Counted from the stretch's first letter, positions 27,883 to 37,300 are shown. The stretch: 64,000 bases of DNA from Glycocaulis abyssi (GCF_041429775.1 NZ_CP163421.1:1116001-1180000), one strand, 5' to 3'. Notes: generated from the sequence alone by a model not told the origin. Translations and numbers: made by a program.

Positions 27883-28107
27883 GATGCAATTCCCCTGTGC
27901 AACTATTCTGGCATCAGAACAGACTGCCACGTCCGCGCGGTCAACCCGCTCTGAAACCCCGGACGCGCAGCGATCCGGGGCCTCGTCCCGATTCTGACTG
28001 TGATCCCGGATAGCTGCTGGCGCCGCTTCCGGGATTTCAGAAACGCCCCTTGGCCGGAATCGCTGCGCGTTCCATCATAACCCCCTCACGCGGCAAGGGA
28101 GAGCGCC

Positions 28108-28830
28108 CTGCGAACGCATATTTTCCATTCCGGCTACTGGTTCATCTCGGTGATGATGGGCCTGCTGGTCGTGGCTCCAGCCACGCTTGTGCCCGGCCGT
28201 TGGGCCACGGTCGGCGCGATCTGGCTCTATTGCCGCGCCATGACGGGCTGGATGAGCCTGTGCGGCCTCAATCTGCTGGTGCGCCGCCTGCACGTGCTGC
28301 CCGATACCGAGCCGGCGGTAATCGCGTCGAAGCACCAGTCCTGGGGCGACGGCATCTGCCTCGTCTCGCGCCATCGCGAACTGACCTATGTGATCGGCGA
28401 TCACATGCTCAAATACCCGCTTGTGGGCTGGATACTTACCCGCGCCGAGGCCGTGGTGGTCGATAATGCAGGCGGGAAACGCACCAATGGCGGCCTTGAT
28501 ACCGGCCTTCAGGCGCTTCAACGCTCTGGCCGCGATGTGCTGATCTATCCCGAAGGCGGATTGAGCGAGGTTGGCAGCAAGAAGCGCTACCGCCTCGGTG
28601 TCTACCGGCTGGCCAAGGATCTGAACCGGCCTGTCATTCCGGTGGCCACCAATCTGGGTGTCTTCTGGCCGCAGCAGAAATGGGAGTTCCGCCCCGGCCT
28701 CGCGATTATCGAGCTGCTGGACCCGATCCATCCCGGCGATGATCCCAAAGCCTTCATCACCGCACTGGAAACCGCCATCGAGACGCGAACAGCGGAGCTG
28801 GTAAAGGCGGGGCGGAGGGGGATGGGGTAG
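28108..28830 (+). CDS. PlsC-like 1-acyl-glycerol-3-phosphate acyltransferase
   Basis: Membrane acyltransferase with the catalytic HX4D in SKHQSWGDG and the glycerol-phosphate-binding YPEGGLSEVG. The nearest standard start is GTG at 28150 (226 residues), but the preceding in-frame codons LRTHIFHSGYWFISV look like the normal PlsC N-terminus. No ATG, GTG or TTG exists between the in-frame stop (28078-28080) and 28150. A CTG at 28108 has AAGGGAG 6 nt upstream, so a CTG start giving 240 residues is proposed. The gene stands alone between repeat blocks. Family is firm, start is inference. Confidence 0.8.
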   Translation: MRTHIFHSGYWFISVMMGLLVVAPATLVPGRWATVGAIWLYCRAMTGWMSLCGLNLLVRRLHVLPDTEPAVIASKHQSWGDGICLVSRHRELTYVIGDHMLKYPLVGWILTRAEAVVVDNAGGKRTNGGLDTGLQALQRSGRDVLIYPEGGLSEVGSKKRYRLGVYRLAKDLNRPVIPVATNLGVFWPQQKWEFRPGLAIIELLDPIHPGDDPKAFITALETAIETRTAELVKAGRRGMG

Positions 28831-28844
28831 TCGGCACCCTCGCT

Positions 28845-29264
28845 CGTCATTCCAGAAGCCCGGAGGGCTATCTGGAACCCAGTCGTTTATTTGTGCTCCG
28901 CACATCCGTGCGTCGCTGCGGGCAAAAGTGCCCGGCGCGCGGTCGCGCTTTTCAGGCCGCTTAGCGGCCTGCAAGGGCAAAGCCCGCCCGAGACTTTTCG
29001 CGGAACATCGCAACGCGGATGCGTTGCGGAACTAAAAGCTGGGTTCCGGCTTTCGCCGGAATGACGAAGTGGAGAGGCGCAGCTTCGCATTCCCCAACGG
29101 CGTTTCCCCGACGAAAGTCGGGGCCCAGCAGGACTGGGCACCGGCACGCGCCGGTGAAACGCGGTAGAGAGGGCGAAGATTCCCGGGCCGCATTAGCGGC
29201 CTGAAAAGCGCGACCGCGCGCCCGAGCCTATGCGAGGAGCGACGCCCGGATGGGCGGAGCATCA
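28845..29264. repeat. Intergenic block of composite palindromic repeats
   Basis: No gene seen in the 446 bp between the acyltransferase and metG. A family A pair (28845-28882 and 29039-29067, converging) brackets an inverted family B multi-hairpin element (28894-29032) with the stems CGGGCAAAAGTGCCCG, GGCCGCTTAGCGGCC and CGCAACGCGGATGCGTTGCG. A second family A pair (29101-29162) and a shortened family B element (29184-29264) follow. Confidence 0.75.
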
Positions 29265-29276
29265 AAAAAGAGGGCT

Positions 29277-30983
29277 CTACTCCCCGCCAAACCTTTCCCG
29301 CCACTCCTCCACCGACGCATCCTCGATCTTGGCAAAGAGCACGTCCGGCGGGGTGATGGCGTGGCCATGCGGCAGGGCGTCGAGCAGGGCCTTGTCCTGC
29401 CAGTCCGGCCAGCTGCGCCTGTCTTCAGGAACGCCGAGCGCGCCGAGAACCTTGCCCGCCGTGTCCGGGATGACCGGCTGGGCGATGATGGCAAAAACGG
29501 CTGCGAGATTGAGGCCGGTGCGCACGCCCACGGCGGCCGCGTCCACATCGCTCTTGTACTTCACCCACGGCTCGGCTCTGGTCAGGTATTCATTGCCCGC
29601 CGCCCAGATGGCGCGGGTCTCGGCCGCCGCCTTGCGGTATTCCATTGCCTCATAGTGCGCGGTCAGCGCGTTTAGCCGTTCGGACAGCTCGGCCGCGATC
29701 CAGGCTTCGGCCTCGCCGGGTGTGCCGGTGGCCGGCACCTGCCCGTCGAACTTCGCGGCGCAATATTTGGTGATCCGGTTGACGAAATTGCCCAGCACAT
29801 TGGCGAGGTCGGAGTTTATCACGCCCTGAAAACTCTCCCAGGTGAACTGGGTGTCAGAGCCTTCCGGCGCATTGGCCGTCAGATACCAGCGCCAGTAATC
29901 AGACGGCAGGAGATCGAGCGCCGCGTCCATGAAGACGCCGCGTTTGCTACTGGTGGAGAACTTGCCGCCATACCAGTTGAGCCAGTTGAAGGCTTTGAGC
30001 CGGTCCACCAGCTTCCACGGCTCTTCAGAGCCGAGAATGGTCGCGGGGAAGCTGACCGTGTGGAAGGCGACATTATCCTTGCCCATGAACTGGACGTAGG
30101 AGACATCGCCCGCGCCCTTGTCGGTGCGCCACCAGCGCTCCCAGTCATTCCCCGTATCCTTCGCCCATTCGGCGGTCGCCGCGATATAGCCGATCGGCGC
30201 ATCGAACCAGACATAGAAGACCTTGTCCTCAAAGCCGTCGCGGGGTGCGCCGTCCCTGGTGACCTTCACACCCCATGAGAGGTCTCGCGTGATGGTGCGG
30301 TCGCGCAGGCCCTCATCGAGCCATTTATAGGCGATGGAGCGGGCGAGCTGCGGCCAGTTCGTGGCTTCATCTACCCATTGGCGCAGGCGCGGCTCCATCT
30401 CGCTCTGTTTGAGCTGCAGATGGCGCGTATCGCGCACTTCCAGATCACGTGAGCCGGAAATGGTGGAATAGGGCTCAATGAGGTCTGTCGGTTCGAGCAG
30501 CTTGCCGCAATTATCACACTGGTCGCCGCGCGCGTTCTCATAGCCGCAATGGGGGCAAATGCCCTCCACATAACGGTCCGGCAGGAAGCGCTTGTCGGCC
30601 TTGGAATAGATCTGCTTTTCAACGATCTCGGCGATCAGTCCCTTCGCCTCCAGCACCTCGGCAAAGTGCTGGGTCAGCTCAGCATTTTCCGGAGACGAGG
30701 TGCGGCCGAAATAGTCCCATGACAGGGCAAAGCGCTCGCCAATCTCTTTCTGGAGGACATGCTGTTCGTCGCAATAGGTGCGCACATCCTGCCCCGCAGC
30801 GGCAGCCGCCAGTTCCGCCGGCGTGCCATGTTCGTCCGTGGCGCAGATATAGAGCACCTCAGCCCCGCGCATCCTCTGGAAGCGCGCATAGACATCGGCG
30901 GGCAACATGGAGCCGGCCAGATTGCCCAGATGCTTGATTCCATTGATATAAGGCAGGGCGGAGGTAATCAGTATGCGGGCCAT
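29277..30983 (-). CDS. metG: Methionyl-tRNA synthetase
   Basis: 568 residues; charges tRNA-Met. Begins [24 protein letters not shown] with the class I HIGH-like segment (KHLG). A zinc knuckle reads [18 protein letters not shown]. The KMSKS-type loop is KFSTSSKRG, the variant form also found in archaeal-type MetRS. A dimerisation (tRBD) tail is absent, in line with the length. Upstream, TTAACCAT lies on this strand at 31014-31007, 24 nt before the start. Confidence 0.96.
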   Translation of the reverse strand: MARILITSALPYINGIKHLGNLAGSMLPADVYARFQRMRGAEVLYICATDEHGTPAELAAAAAGQDVRTYCDEQHVLQKEIGERFALSWDYFGRTSSPENAELTQHFAEVLEAKGLIAEIVEKQIYSKADKRFLPDRYVEGICPHCGYENARGDQCDNCGKLLEPTDLIEPYSTISGSRDLEVRDTRHLQLKQSEMEPRLRQWVDEATNWPQLARSIAYKWLDEGLRDRTITRDLSWGVKVTRDGAPRDGFEDKVFYVWFDAPIGYIAATAEWAKDTGNDWERWWRTDKGAGDVSYVQFMGKDNVAFHTVSFPATILGSEEPWKLVDRLKAFNWLNWYGGKFSTSSKRGVFMDAALDLLPSDYWRWYLTANAPEGSDTQFTWESFQGVINSDLANVLGNFVNRITKYCAAKFDGQVPATGTPGEAEAWIAAELSERLNALTAHYEAMEYRKAAAETRAIWAAGNEYLTRAEPWVKYKSDVDAAAVGVRTGLNLAAVFAIIAQPVIPDTAGKVLGALGVPEDRRSWPDWQDKALLDALPHGHAITPPDVLFAKIEDASVEEWRERFGGE

Positions 30984-31006
30984 GGCGGACGGTTTCCAAT
31001 CGGCGT

Positions 31007-31014
31007 ATGGTTAA
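31007..31014 (-). promoter_or_regulatory. Possible CtrA half-site (TTAACCAT)
   Basis: The minus strand reads TTAACCAT, the half-site described for the cell-cycle regulator CtrA in several alphaproteobacteria. It lies in the short divergent region between metG and the DUF1761 genes. An eight-base match is weak evidence. Confidence 0.3.
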
Positions 31015-31090
31015 TCACTGGCGCGCTGGCGCCATCATGGACAGTTCGAGGGCGGAGCAATAGCCGCCCCGGACGGGGAGGAAAACACTC

Positions 31091-31498
31091 ATGCCCAGAA
31101 TTTTCGGTCACGACCTTCTAGCGCTCATCGCCGCTGCGGTCGCCATCTACATCATCGGTTTTCTCATATACGGCCTTCTCTTCTCCGCCTTCTGGATGGA
31201 ACAGTATGGCTATACGGCAGACAGCTTTGCCGGCCATGAATGGAAAATGTTCCTGGGGCCGGTCATGCCGGTCCTGACCGTGCTGGGGCTGGCGGCCCTG
31301 TTCCAGACGGCAAACGCCAGCGGATTGAAGGCGCATTTGCGCATCGGCGTCATCGTCTGGGCGGGCTTCTCATTGAGCACGCTGCTTTACGGCTTTGCCT
31401 ACGGTATCACGATGACCAAGGGCGCGCTCGCGCTCGACGCGGTGCATCTGCTGCTGGGGATACTGGCGGCCTCGGCCATTCTGGTCTGGCGCAAGTAG
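31091..31498 (+). CDS. DUF1761 membrane protein
   Basis: 135 residues with four predicted membrane segments (about 10-30, 55-75, 83-102, 112-131) and the DUF1761-type FLIYGLLFSAFWMEQYG block near the first segment. GGGGAGGAAAACACTC precedes the ATG. A paralogue follows 12 bp downstream, so the two form an operon. Function unknown. Confidence 0.8.
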   Translation: MPRIFGHDLLALIAAAVAIYIIGFLIYGLLFSAFWMEQYGYTADSFAGHEWKMFLGPVMPVLTVLGLAALFQTANASGLKAHLRIGVIVWAGFSLSTLLYGFAYGITMTKGALALDAVHLLLGILAASAILVWRK

Positions 31499-31510
31499 GA
31501 GCTTATCACA

Positions 31511-31915
31511 ATGGATATTCTTGGTGTTTCACTGATTGGCTGGGTGCTCGCCACAATCGGCTTCATGGCCGTCGGCTTTGTCTGGTACGGGCCGCTATTC
31601 GGCAAGAAATGGATGGAGCTGAACGGCTTTACGCCGGAATCCTTTGAAGGCGCGAACATGACGCTGACCATGGTCAAGGGCGTCATCAATTCGGCCGTCA
31701 TGGCCGCCTTTATCGGCTATGTGCTGGTGGCCGTGGACGCATCGGGCCTCGTGGCGCATCTCAAATGGGCCTTCCTGCTCTGGCTGGGCTTCTCGGCCAC
31801 CAGTCAGGCCCTCGCCCATATCTGGGAGCGCCAGCCGCTAAAACTCACCCTCATCCACTGGAGCAATAATCTCGTCGGCTTCCTGCTGGCGGGTCTGATT
31901 TTCGCGTTGATCTAG
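31511..31915 (+). CDS. DUF1761 membrane protein, second paralogue
   Basis: 134 residues, four membrane segments, with the typical FVWYGPLFGKKWMELNG after the first one. AGGAG lies about 10 nt before the ATG. It shares layout with the preceding gene (a WYGxLF/W-type turn, then helix pairs), which marks a tandem duplication. A strong terminator follows after about 20 bp. Function unknown. Confidence 0.85.
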   Translation: MDILGVSLIGWVLATIGFMAVGFVWYGPLFGKKWMELNGFTPESFEGANMTLTMVKGVINSAVMAAFIGYVLVAVDASGLVAHLKWAFLLWLGFSATSQALAHIWERQPLKLTLIHWSNNLVGFLLAGLIFALI

Positions 31916-31935
31916 CGGCAAAACAAAACGACAGA

Positions 31936-31969
31936 GCGGCGCGCTTGCCCGGCGCGCCGCTTTTGTTTT
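31936..31969 (+). terminator. Rho-independent terminator after the DUF1761 pair
   Basis: Nine-base-pair stem GCGGCGCGC / GCGCGCCGC with a seven-base loop, followed by TTTTGTTTT. It separates the DUF1761 operon from tRNA-Thr. Confidence 0.85.
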
Positions 31970-31994
31970 ATGACGCAGCGCGCAAAGCGTATTG

Positions 31995-32069
31995 GCCGGC
32001 GTAGCACAGCGGTAGTGCAGCGGTTTTGTAAACCGAAGGTCGGGAGTTCGATCCTCTCCGCCGGCACCA
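31995..32069 (+). tRNA. tRNA-Thr (anticodon TGT)
   Basis: 75 nt including an encoded CCA. Acceptor arms GCCGGCG and CGCCGGC pair fully; the anticodon loop is TTTGTAA, giving TGT, which reads ACA. The T-arm has GTTCGATCC. No intron, no integrase nearby, so no sign of use as an attachment site. Confidence 0.95.
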
Positions 32070-32083
32070 TTTTCCTCTTCAGG

Positions 32084-32687
32084 TTCCGCAGCCCATCCGG
32101 GCTGCGATGTTCCGCGAAAAGTCGCGGGCACTGCCTGTCCCCGGCTTGATCGGGGATTGCCCGCAGCGATACGCGGATGTGCGGAACATCAAGAAAAGCT
32201 GGGTCTCCCGTCAGTGCGGGAGACCCCGGTTGTCTTGCGGTTTGGATAATTCTGCCAGATTTGTCGTTGACCTCTCCACCGGGGTCCCCCGCCCCGCCTG
32301 TCCCCGTGAAAACGGGGAACGGGGGACCCAGAGATAAAAAGCTGGGTTCCCGCCTGCGCGGGAACGACGAGAAGATGAGCAGGCTGCCGGGATTGATGCC
32401 TCCTCACGCGCGTTTCACCGGCGAAAGCCGGTGTCCAGTCTTTTTTTTCTGGATCCCGGCGTCCGCCGGGAAAACGCGAACAGGTTGGGCCGTCCCTTCA
32501 CTGCGACGCTCCTCCCTTCGTCATTCCGGCCGCAGCGAAGCGCTTATCTGGAATGACGAGATCGGACGTTGTAGCGGTTGTCATTCTCCGGCCGAGCGCC
32601 AGCGAGGTCCGGGGAACCCATGCCTGCAAAGAACAATGCAAGCTGAAATTCTCAGGCATGGATCACCCGCATGCGCGGGTGATGACA
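32084..32687. repeat. Intergenic repeat cluster between tRNA-Thr and the phasin gene
   Basis: About 750 bp without a gene. In order: family B multi-hairpin element (32084-32191), a CTGGGTCTCCCG hairpin unit (about 32209-32240), a family C copy (32279-32330), a family A unit (32341-32370), a convergent pair with CGTTTCACC...CCAG and CTGGATCCC...AAAACG (32411-32476), another CGTCATTCC...GGAATGACG unit (32519-32558), and a family D convergent pair (32579-32687). Confidence 0.75.
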
Positions 32688-32733
32688 GCTATTGGAGTGG
32701 CCGATGCCCCTTAAACGGACCAGGCATCCCGAA

Positions 32734-32761
32734 CAAAAAAATGGCCCGGCAGAGCCGGGCC
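32734..32761 (-). terminator. Rho-independent terminator of the phasin gene
   Basis: On the minus strand an eight-base-pair stem GGCCCGGC / GCCGGGCC with a three-base loop is followed by AT and a run of seven T. It lies about 75 bp past the phasin stop. Confidence 0.8.
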
Positions 32762-32834
32762 AGTCAGGGAGGACTTGTCACCGGCGGCGAGGGATTGGCC
32801 CCTCGCCTGCCGGAAATCTGTACGCGCTAAAGGA

Positions 32835-33512
32835 TTAGCGCTGGGACTGCATCAGCTCGACGGCTGCCGCGAAGCGCTCATTGAGCGGCTTCAGGGAGTC
32901 TTTCATCATCGAGGACACATGGTCGGAGACCGTGTTCACGCTGGCCAGATAGGCTTCCAGCGAGGATTTGGTGTAGTCGGACTGGATCTCGATCACTTCC
33001 TGGACCGACTTGGCAGAGGCCAGCGACTTGGCGGCAATCATGCCGTCTTCCATCGACTTCTTGGCGTAATCGGCGGCCAGAGTGTTGAGCTCTTCAAAGC
33101 CTTTCGAGGCGGTGGTCGCAGAGGCGATCACGGCTTCAACCGAGTTCTTGTGGAAGGCGCTCAGATCGTTCACAGCGGCCATCGACTTCTCGATGCCGTC
33201 TTTCACAGCGTCGTTCGACGCGGCGGTGAAGGTTTCAAACGTTTCCTTGGCGAGGTCTTTCTTGGCAGCGGCCATGACAGTGTTTCCTTTTACAGCGCCC
33301 GTATACTTGCGGGGGGCGGAGGGCTTACGGGACGCGGGTTTCTTCGGGGATGGCGCCGCTTTCTTCGCAGGTGCGGCAGCCGTTTTGGCTTTGGTTTCGG
33401 TCTTCGCAGCAGGCGTCTTGGCCTTCGGGGCGCTCGCCTCCGCCTTCGTCACAACGGGTTTTTCTTCCGTCGCGGCGGTCTCGGCATTGGTGTTTACAGC
33501 GTCGGTCGGCAT
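32835..33512 (-). CDS. Phasin-family protein with Lys/Ala/Pro-rich N-terminus
   Basis: 225 residues. The first about 78 are low-complexity (AKTETKAKTAAAPAKKAAP, histone-H1-like) and could bind DNA or polyanions. From about residue 80 (MAAAKKDLAKETFETF) the helical phasin domain follows, with NDLSAFHKNSVEAVIASAT and SVQEVIEIQSDYTKSSLEAY. Phasins coat polyhydroxyalkanoate granules; no PHA synthase gene is in the window. The internal ATG at about residue 80 could give a phasin-only short form. Has its own terminator. Confidence 0.85.
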   Translation of the reverse strand: MPTDAVNTNAETAATEEKPVVTKAEASAPKAKTPAAKTETKAKTAAAPAKKAAPSPKKPASRKPSAPRKYTGAVKGNTVMAAAKKDLAKETFETFTAASNDAVKDGIEKSMAAVNDLSAFHKNSVEAVIASATTASKGFEELNTLAADYAKKSMEDGMIAAKSLASAKSVQEVIEIQSDYTKSSLEAYLASVNTVSDHVSSMMKDSLKPLNERFAAAVELMQSQR

Positions 33513-33621
33513 GGGACTGTGTCCTGCTGGCTAGTTCGCAACTGCAGCAAATATGTGGAATCGGACCAGCGGAGTCAAGTAATTTTTGTGCAGCGCACCA
33601 TTTCCCTTTTGTGTAAGGCGG

Positions 33622-33636
33622 TTAACGGCCCATCAA
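33622..33636 (+). promoter_or_regulatory. Possible CtrA box upstream of the DacF-type gene
   Basis: TTAA, seven bases, TCAA: one mismatch from the CtrA full site TTAA-N7-TTAA. It sits 26 nt before the ATG of the carboxypeptidase gene. A cell-cycle-regulated cell-wall enzyme would make sense, but the match is short. Confidence 0.3.
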
Positions 33637-33661
33637 CGCATTAGGGTGATCGTGCGGGCCT

Positions 33662-35008
33662 ATGAAACTTCGTCATCTCGCCGCCTGCTTTGTGGTGTTT
33701 GCGCTCGCGCTCCTGGTGCCGGGCGCGCCTGCCTTTGCGCAGGACCGCTATGCCGCCTTCGTGGCGGACATGGATACCGGCGAGGTCCTGCATGCGCGCC
33801 GGCCCGATGCCACGCGCTACCCGGCCTCGCTGACCAAGATGATGACGCTCTACATGCTGTTCGAGGCGCTGGAGCGCGGCGAGCTGACCCTTGCCACCCA
33901 GCTGACCATGTCGGCCGAGGCCGCCTCGCGCCCGCCTTCAAAGCTGGGCGTGCCTGCTGGCGGCACGATCAGCGTGGAGACCGCCATTCGCGCCCTGACC
34001 ATACGCAGCGCCAATGATGTCGCCGTGATGGTGGCCGAGCGGCTGAGCGGCAGCGAGACAAGCTTCGCCTCCGCCATGACCGACCGCGCCGTTGAGCTGG
34101 GCCTGACGGCCACCGTGTTCCGCAATGCCTCCGGCCTGCCCGATGCGCGCCAGCGCACCACCGCGCGCGACATGGCCCGGCTGGCCCACGCCCTGCACCG
34201 CGATTTTCCCCAGTATTTCCACTATTTCAACGAGCGCAGCTTTGCCCATGCGGGCCGCACCTACACTACGCACAACACGCTGGTTGGCCGGGTGCGCGGC
34301 GTGGACGGGCTGAAAACCGGCTATATCCGCGCCTCCGGCTTCAATATCGCCGTCACCGCTGAGCGCGACGGCCGCCGCCTCGTCACGGTGGTGATGGGCG
34401 GGGCAACAGGACCGGTGCGTGATGCGCACGCGACCGAGCTGGTCGAAGCGGCGTTCTCGACGCTGGATGCCCGCCGCGACGGCATGATCCTGGCCAGCCT
34501 CAACTCCCCGCGCATCAGCCCGATCCGCGAGCAGGAAATCCTCACCGCCGAGCTGTCCGGCCTGCCCGGCCCCACCGCGATGGGTTCAGCCGCTGCCGGT
34601 AATGGCGAGGCGGCCCCGCCGGTACGCATCGTGGTCGAGGATATCCCGGATCTTGCCCGTCCGGGCCGCGATGCCGGCAGTGACAGGGTGCGCTTTGACT
34701 CAACGGCTCCGGCAACGCTACCCGTAGCATCCGCCAGCCAGCCCGCCCCCAGAGCCGCCAGCGGCGGCTGGGCGGTGCAGGTGGGTGCGTTCGGCTCGCG
34801 CGCCGTGGCGCAGGCGCGGCTGGAAACGGTGCTGGGCCTTGCCCCTGCCCTGTCCGGGGCCACGCAGGTCACCGAAGAAGTCGTGCGCGATGGCCGCTCG
34901 CTGTGGCGGGCGCGTTTTGAAGCGATAGACCCGGCCACGGCCCGGCAGGTCTGTTCAGACCTTGCCCGGCTGAATGAGGCTTGCTTCGCGGTCAATCAGG
35001 GCGCGTAA
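33662..35008 (+). CDS. D-alanyl-D-alanine carboxypeptidase with SPOR domain
   Basis: 448 residues. Signal peptide (KLRHLAACFVVFALALLVPGAPAFA), then a class A low-molecular-weight PBP domain with all three catalytic motifs: SLTK (S56, K59), SAN (S116-N118) and KTG (218-220). It removes terminal D-Ala from peptidoglycan stem peptides in the periplasm. After a linker, residues about 365-448 form a SPOR domain (GGWAVQVGAFGSRAVAQARL), which binds denuded glycan at division sites. So it is probably recruited to the septum. A CtrA-like box precedes it. Confidence 0.93.
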   Translation: MKLRHLAACFVVFALALLVPGAPAFAQDRYAAFVADMDTGEVLHARRPDATRYPASLTKMMTLYMLFEALERGELTLATQLTMSAEAASRPPSKLGVPAGGTISVETAIRALTIRSANDVAVMVAERLSGSETSFASAMTDRAVELGLTATVFRNASGLPDARQRTTARDMARLAHALHRDFPQYFHYFNERSFAHAGRTYTTHNTLVGRVRGVDGLKTGYIRASGFNIAVTAERDGRRLVTVVMGGATGPVRDAHATELVEAAFSTLDARRDGMILASLNSPRISPIREQEILTAELSGLPGPTAMGSAAAGNGEAAPPVRIVVEDIPDLARPGRDAGSDRVRFDSTAPATLPVASASQPAPRAASGGWAVQVGAFGSRAVAQARLETVLGLAPALSGATQVTEEVVRDGRSLWRARFEAIDPATARQVCSDLARLNEACFAVNQGA

Positions 35009-35051
35009 GGCGCTTCTGCACCTTTCTGCTCAAATGATCTCCCGGCTTCGA

Positions 35052-35162
35052 TGTCTCCCCCCGTTCACGGGGGGAGTGCCCCTGAAAGGGGCGAGGGGGG
35101 GTGATCGAAACAAGCTCCCCCCTCCGTCAGCTACGCTGACACCTCCCCCGTAAACGGGGGAG
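35052..35162. repeat. Four-hairpin repeat (family E), copy 1
   Basis: Outer hairpins CCCCCCGTTCACGGGGGG and CTCCCCCGTAAACGGGGGAG, inner hairpins GCCCCTGAAAGGGGC and GTCAGCTACGCTGAC, with GATCGAAACAAGCTCCCC in the middle. The reverse complement matches 53740-53850, where the inner stems differ but still pair. Confidence 0.8.
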
Positions 35163-35175
35163 GAAAGAACGCAGC

Positions 35176-35643
35176 CTAATCCCCGATCAGAAGGTCACGC
35201 GCCATCTGCACGCGGCGGGCGAGCGCGCCGCTGCCGCCTGTGTCCGGGTGGACCTTCTTCATCATCTCGCGATAGGCGCGCTGGATATCTTCCGGGCTGG
35301 CACCGGGCTCGACGCCCAGCGTGGCGCGCGCCTCGGCAATGCTCATGCTCTCGCTTTGCGAGGCGCGTGATTGGGCGCGGCCCGTGCCATCCTGCCCGCC
35401 ACGGCCAAATCCCGGACGCCCGCGCCATGTGCCGGTCAGCAGAAAGCCGATCCCGGCCAGCACCATCGGCACGCCGAGAATACCCATGCCGCGCATCGTC
35501 ATCAGCACGCCGAGCAGGATAACGAAGACCGCCGCCACGCTGCGCCCGATCTTCACCACGGACGAGGGCTTGGCCCTGGCAAACAGCCAGGCCAGCAGCA
35601 CCATCGCGCCCAGCGCGATCAGAACGCCAAACAGAATATTCAT
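35176..35643 (-). CDS. Membrane-anchored J-domain protein
   Basis: 155 residues: two to three hydrophobic segments (about 1-20, 35-50, 55-70), a Gly/Arg-rich linker, then a C-terminal J-domain core (about 95-155) with the HPD tripeptide in KKVHPDTGGS. This is a Tim14/DjlC-like layout that would recruit DnaK to the inner membrane. It lies 10 bp after mipZ on the same strand, so it is likely co-transcribed. Client proteins unknown. Confidence 0.85.
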   Translation of the reverse strand: MNILFGVLIALGAMVLLAWLFARAKPSSVVKIGRSVAAVFVILLGVLMTMRGMGILGVPMVLAGIGFLLTGTWRGRPGFGRGGQDGTGRAQSRASQSESMSIAEARATLGVEPGASPEDIQRAYREMMKKVHPDTGGSGALARRVQMARDLLIGD

Positions 35644-35653
35644 CCCGCCGCCA

Positions 35654-36544
35654 TCAGAAGGGGAAAGGCTTTCCGGCCAGTGGCGGCAGTTTGAGCACGA
35701 TCAGCAGATCACGCAATTCCTGGCGCGCGGCGACATGGCTCATCGTGAAGGGAATGGCCGATCCGCTCTCGGTCAGGTCCAGCAGGGTCAGGCCCACCGG
35801 GAACAGCTCGCGATAGATGACGCGCTCTGAAAAGCCGGGCGCAATGCGAAAACCGATGCGTTCAGACAGCTTGCGCAGACCATCGGCCACGCGGCGCGTA
35901 TTGCGCGCATCCAGCGTGGAGACGCGGTTGCGCATCACCACCCAGTCAATGGGCTTTTTATCGCGCGCCACGCGTTGCTTGCGGCAATTCCACACCATTT
36001 CGGAATAGACGCTGGGACGGCCCACCTCGAACGTCTCCGGATCGACATCGGCCAGCAGGTCGAAATCGACAAAACTGTCATTGACCGGCGTGATGATGGT
36101 GTCAGCGGAGGAATGGGCCAGGCGCGAATAATGCGTGTCATGGCCCGGCGCGTCGATGACGATGAAGTCGCTGCGCGCCTTCAGGCTCGCCAGCTCACGC
36201 TCCCAGGCGGCGCGCTCCTCGGCCTCGGCCACATCCATGTCGCGCGACAGGCTGGGGCGCATCACCGCCTGATCGGGAATGGGCAGGTCCACGCCGCGCG
36301 TATTGGCCCAGCGCGTGCGGTTTTCCAGATGGCGGGTGAAGCTGGCCTGACGCAGATCAAGGTCAATCGCCGTCACCATATGGCCCATGCGCATCAGGGC
36401 GATGGCCACGTGAATGGCAACCGTGGACTTGCCCGCCCCGCCCTTCTCGTTTCCCACCACAATCACATGCGCCTCGCGCACGCCCGCGCGGGGCGTCTGC
36501 GGCGGCGTAGTGCGTGATATCTGCAGGCTGGCCGGTGAGTTCAT
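35654..36544 (-). CDS. mipZ: Division-plane positioning ATPase MipZ
   Basis: 296 residues, matching Caulobacter MipZ (295). ParA/MinD-type deviant Walker A GNEKGGAGKST at 31-41, Walker B-like FIVIDAPGHD, and DFDLLADVDPETFEVGRPSVYSEMVWNCRKQR, a MipZ-specific stretch. MipZ forms a gradient from the ParB-bound poles and blocks FtsZ, placing the ring at mid-cell. Its presence is one reason to place this genome among dimorphic alphaproteobacteria. The ATG at 36544 is used; a longer frame to 36577 is less likely. Confidence 0.95.
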   Translation of the reverse strand: MNSPASLQISRTTPPQTPRAGVREAHVIVVGNEKGGAGKSTVAIHVAIALMRMGHMVTAIDLDLRQASFTRHLENRTRWANTRGVDLPIPDQAVMRPSLSRDMDVAEAEERAAWERELASLKARSDFIVIDAPGHDTHYSRLAHSSADTIITPVNDSFVDFDLLADVDPETFEVGRPSVYSEMVWNCRKQRVARDKKPIDWVVMRNRVSTLDARNTRRVADGLRKLSERIGFRIAPGFSERVIYRELFPVGLTLLDLTESGSAIPFTMSHVAARQELRDLLIVLKLPPLAGKPFPF

Positions 36545-36634
36545 GGGCGGAGTGGTTCCGAAACGACGCGTCTTCACTCAACAGATAAACCTGCCCGCGC
36601 GCCACGCAAACACATGATGCAGACAGTCAGTGAA

Positions 36635-37213
36635 TCACTGTGAGGAGAGAATGGGCGTGCCGTCAAACGCCGTCACCGCACACCAGCTCTGTGCGGCCTG
36701 TATCACCCGGCAGGCAGACGCCGCCTCGGCCGCGCTGTCAAATGGTCCGGCCAGCAGGCGCAGATAGATGCCGCGTTCGCCCAGATCAGCCGGAACGTAA
36801 CGGGCCTGCAGCCCGGAAAGCGAGGCGTGCTGGCCCTGCATCGCCCGCCAGCCCTCGGCCACATGGCGTTCCTCCCGGTAGGAGGCCAGATGTATGCCAT
36901 GCAGCAGGCTTAGAAGGCCCTGCCCTTCGCCCGCATCCGGGGCCGGCACCAGCCCCAGCGACGCTTCATCGGCCTCTGCGGGCGGTTCTTCGGCTGGCGG
37001 CACACCACGCGCGAGCGCAGCTTCCAGCGCGTCCATTTCGCCGGTTACATGCGCCAGCACAGGGTCATTGACGCGCGCCGCCGCGTTCAGCGTGGCGGCC
37101 AGGCGAAGCGCCTGCTGCGCATCGGGCGAGGCATCACGCCCGGCATGGCCGCCAGTGACGCTGCATGCGCCCAGCACAAGAGCGCCGAAGATGGGAAGAG
37201 CCAGTCTGATCAT
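36635..37213 (-). CDS. SPOR-domain lipoprotein
   Basis: 192 residues from the ATG at 37213. Signal with lipobox MIRLALPIFGALVLGACS (lipidated Cys about residue 17). A helical, Glu/Pro-containing middle and a C-terminal SPOR-like domain (ARYVPADLGERGIYLRLLAGPFDSAAEAASACRV, split over about 138-175). Likely binds peptidoglycan near the septum from a membrane anchor. The open frame runs further upstream across panC, but that part is antisense to panC. Confidence 0.75.
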   Translation of the reverse strand: MIRLALPIFGALVLGACSVTGGHAGRDASPDAQQALRLAATLNAAARVNDPVLAHVTGEMDALEAALARGVPPAEEPPAEADEASLGLVPAPDAGEGQGLLSLLHGIHLASYREERHVAEGWRAMQGQHASLSGLQARYVPADLGERGIYLRLLAGPFDSAAEAASACRVIQAAQSWCAVTAFDGTPILSSQ

Positions 37214-37300
37214 GTCGCGGGCAATGTGCGCCGAGTTGGCGCCTTGCCTCCAGCATATTGCTCCGTCTAGCTTCCCGGCCCTGCCTTGCGGAGTTCCTTC

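Noticed and set aside
28894-29264. Family B element as a MITE with a target-site duplication
   Set aside because: No clear terminal inverted repeats with flanking duplications could be identified by eye; the ends are themselves hairpins shared with other repeats.
31995-32700. tRNA-Thr as an integration site for a mobile element
   Set aside because: No integrase, no direct repeat of the tRNA 3' end found nearby; the following repeats are the genome's usual palindromic families.
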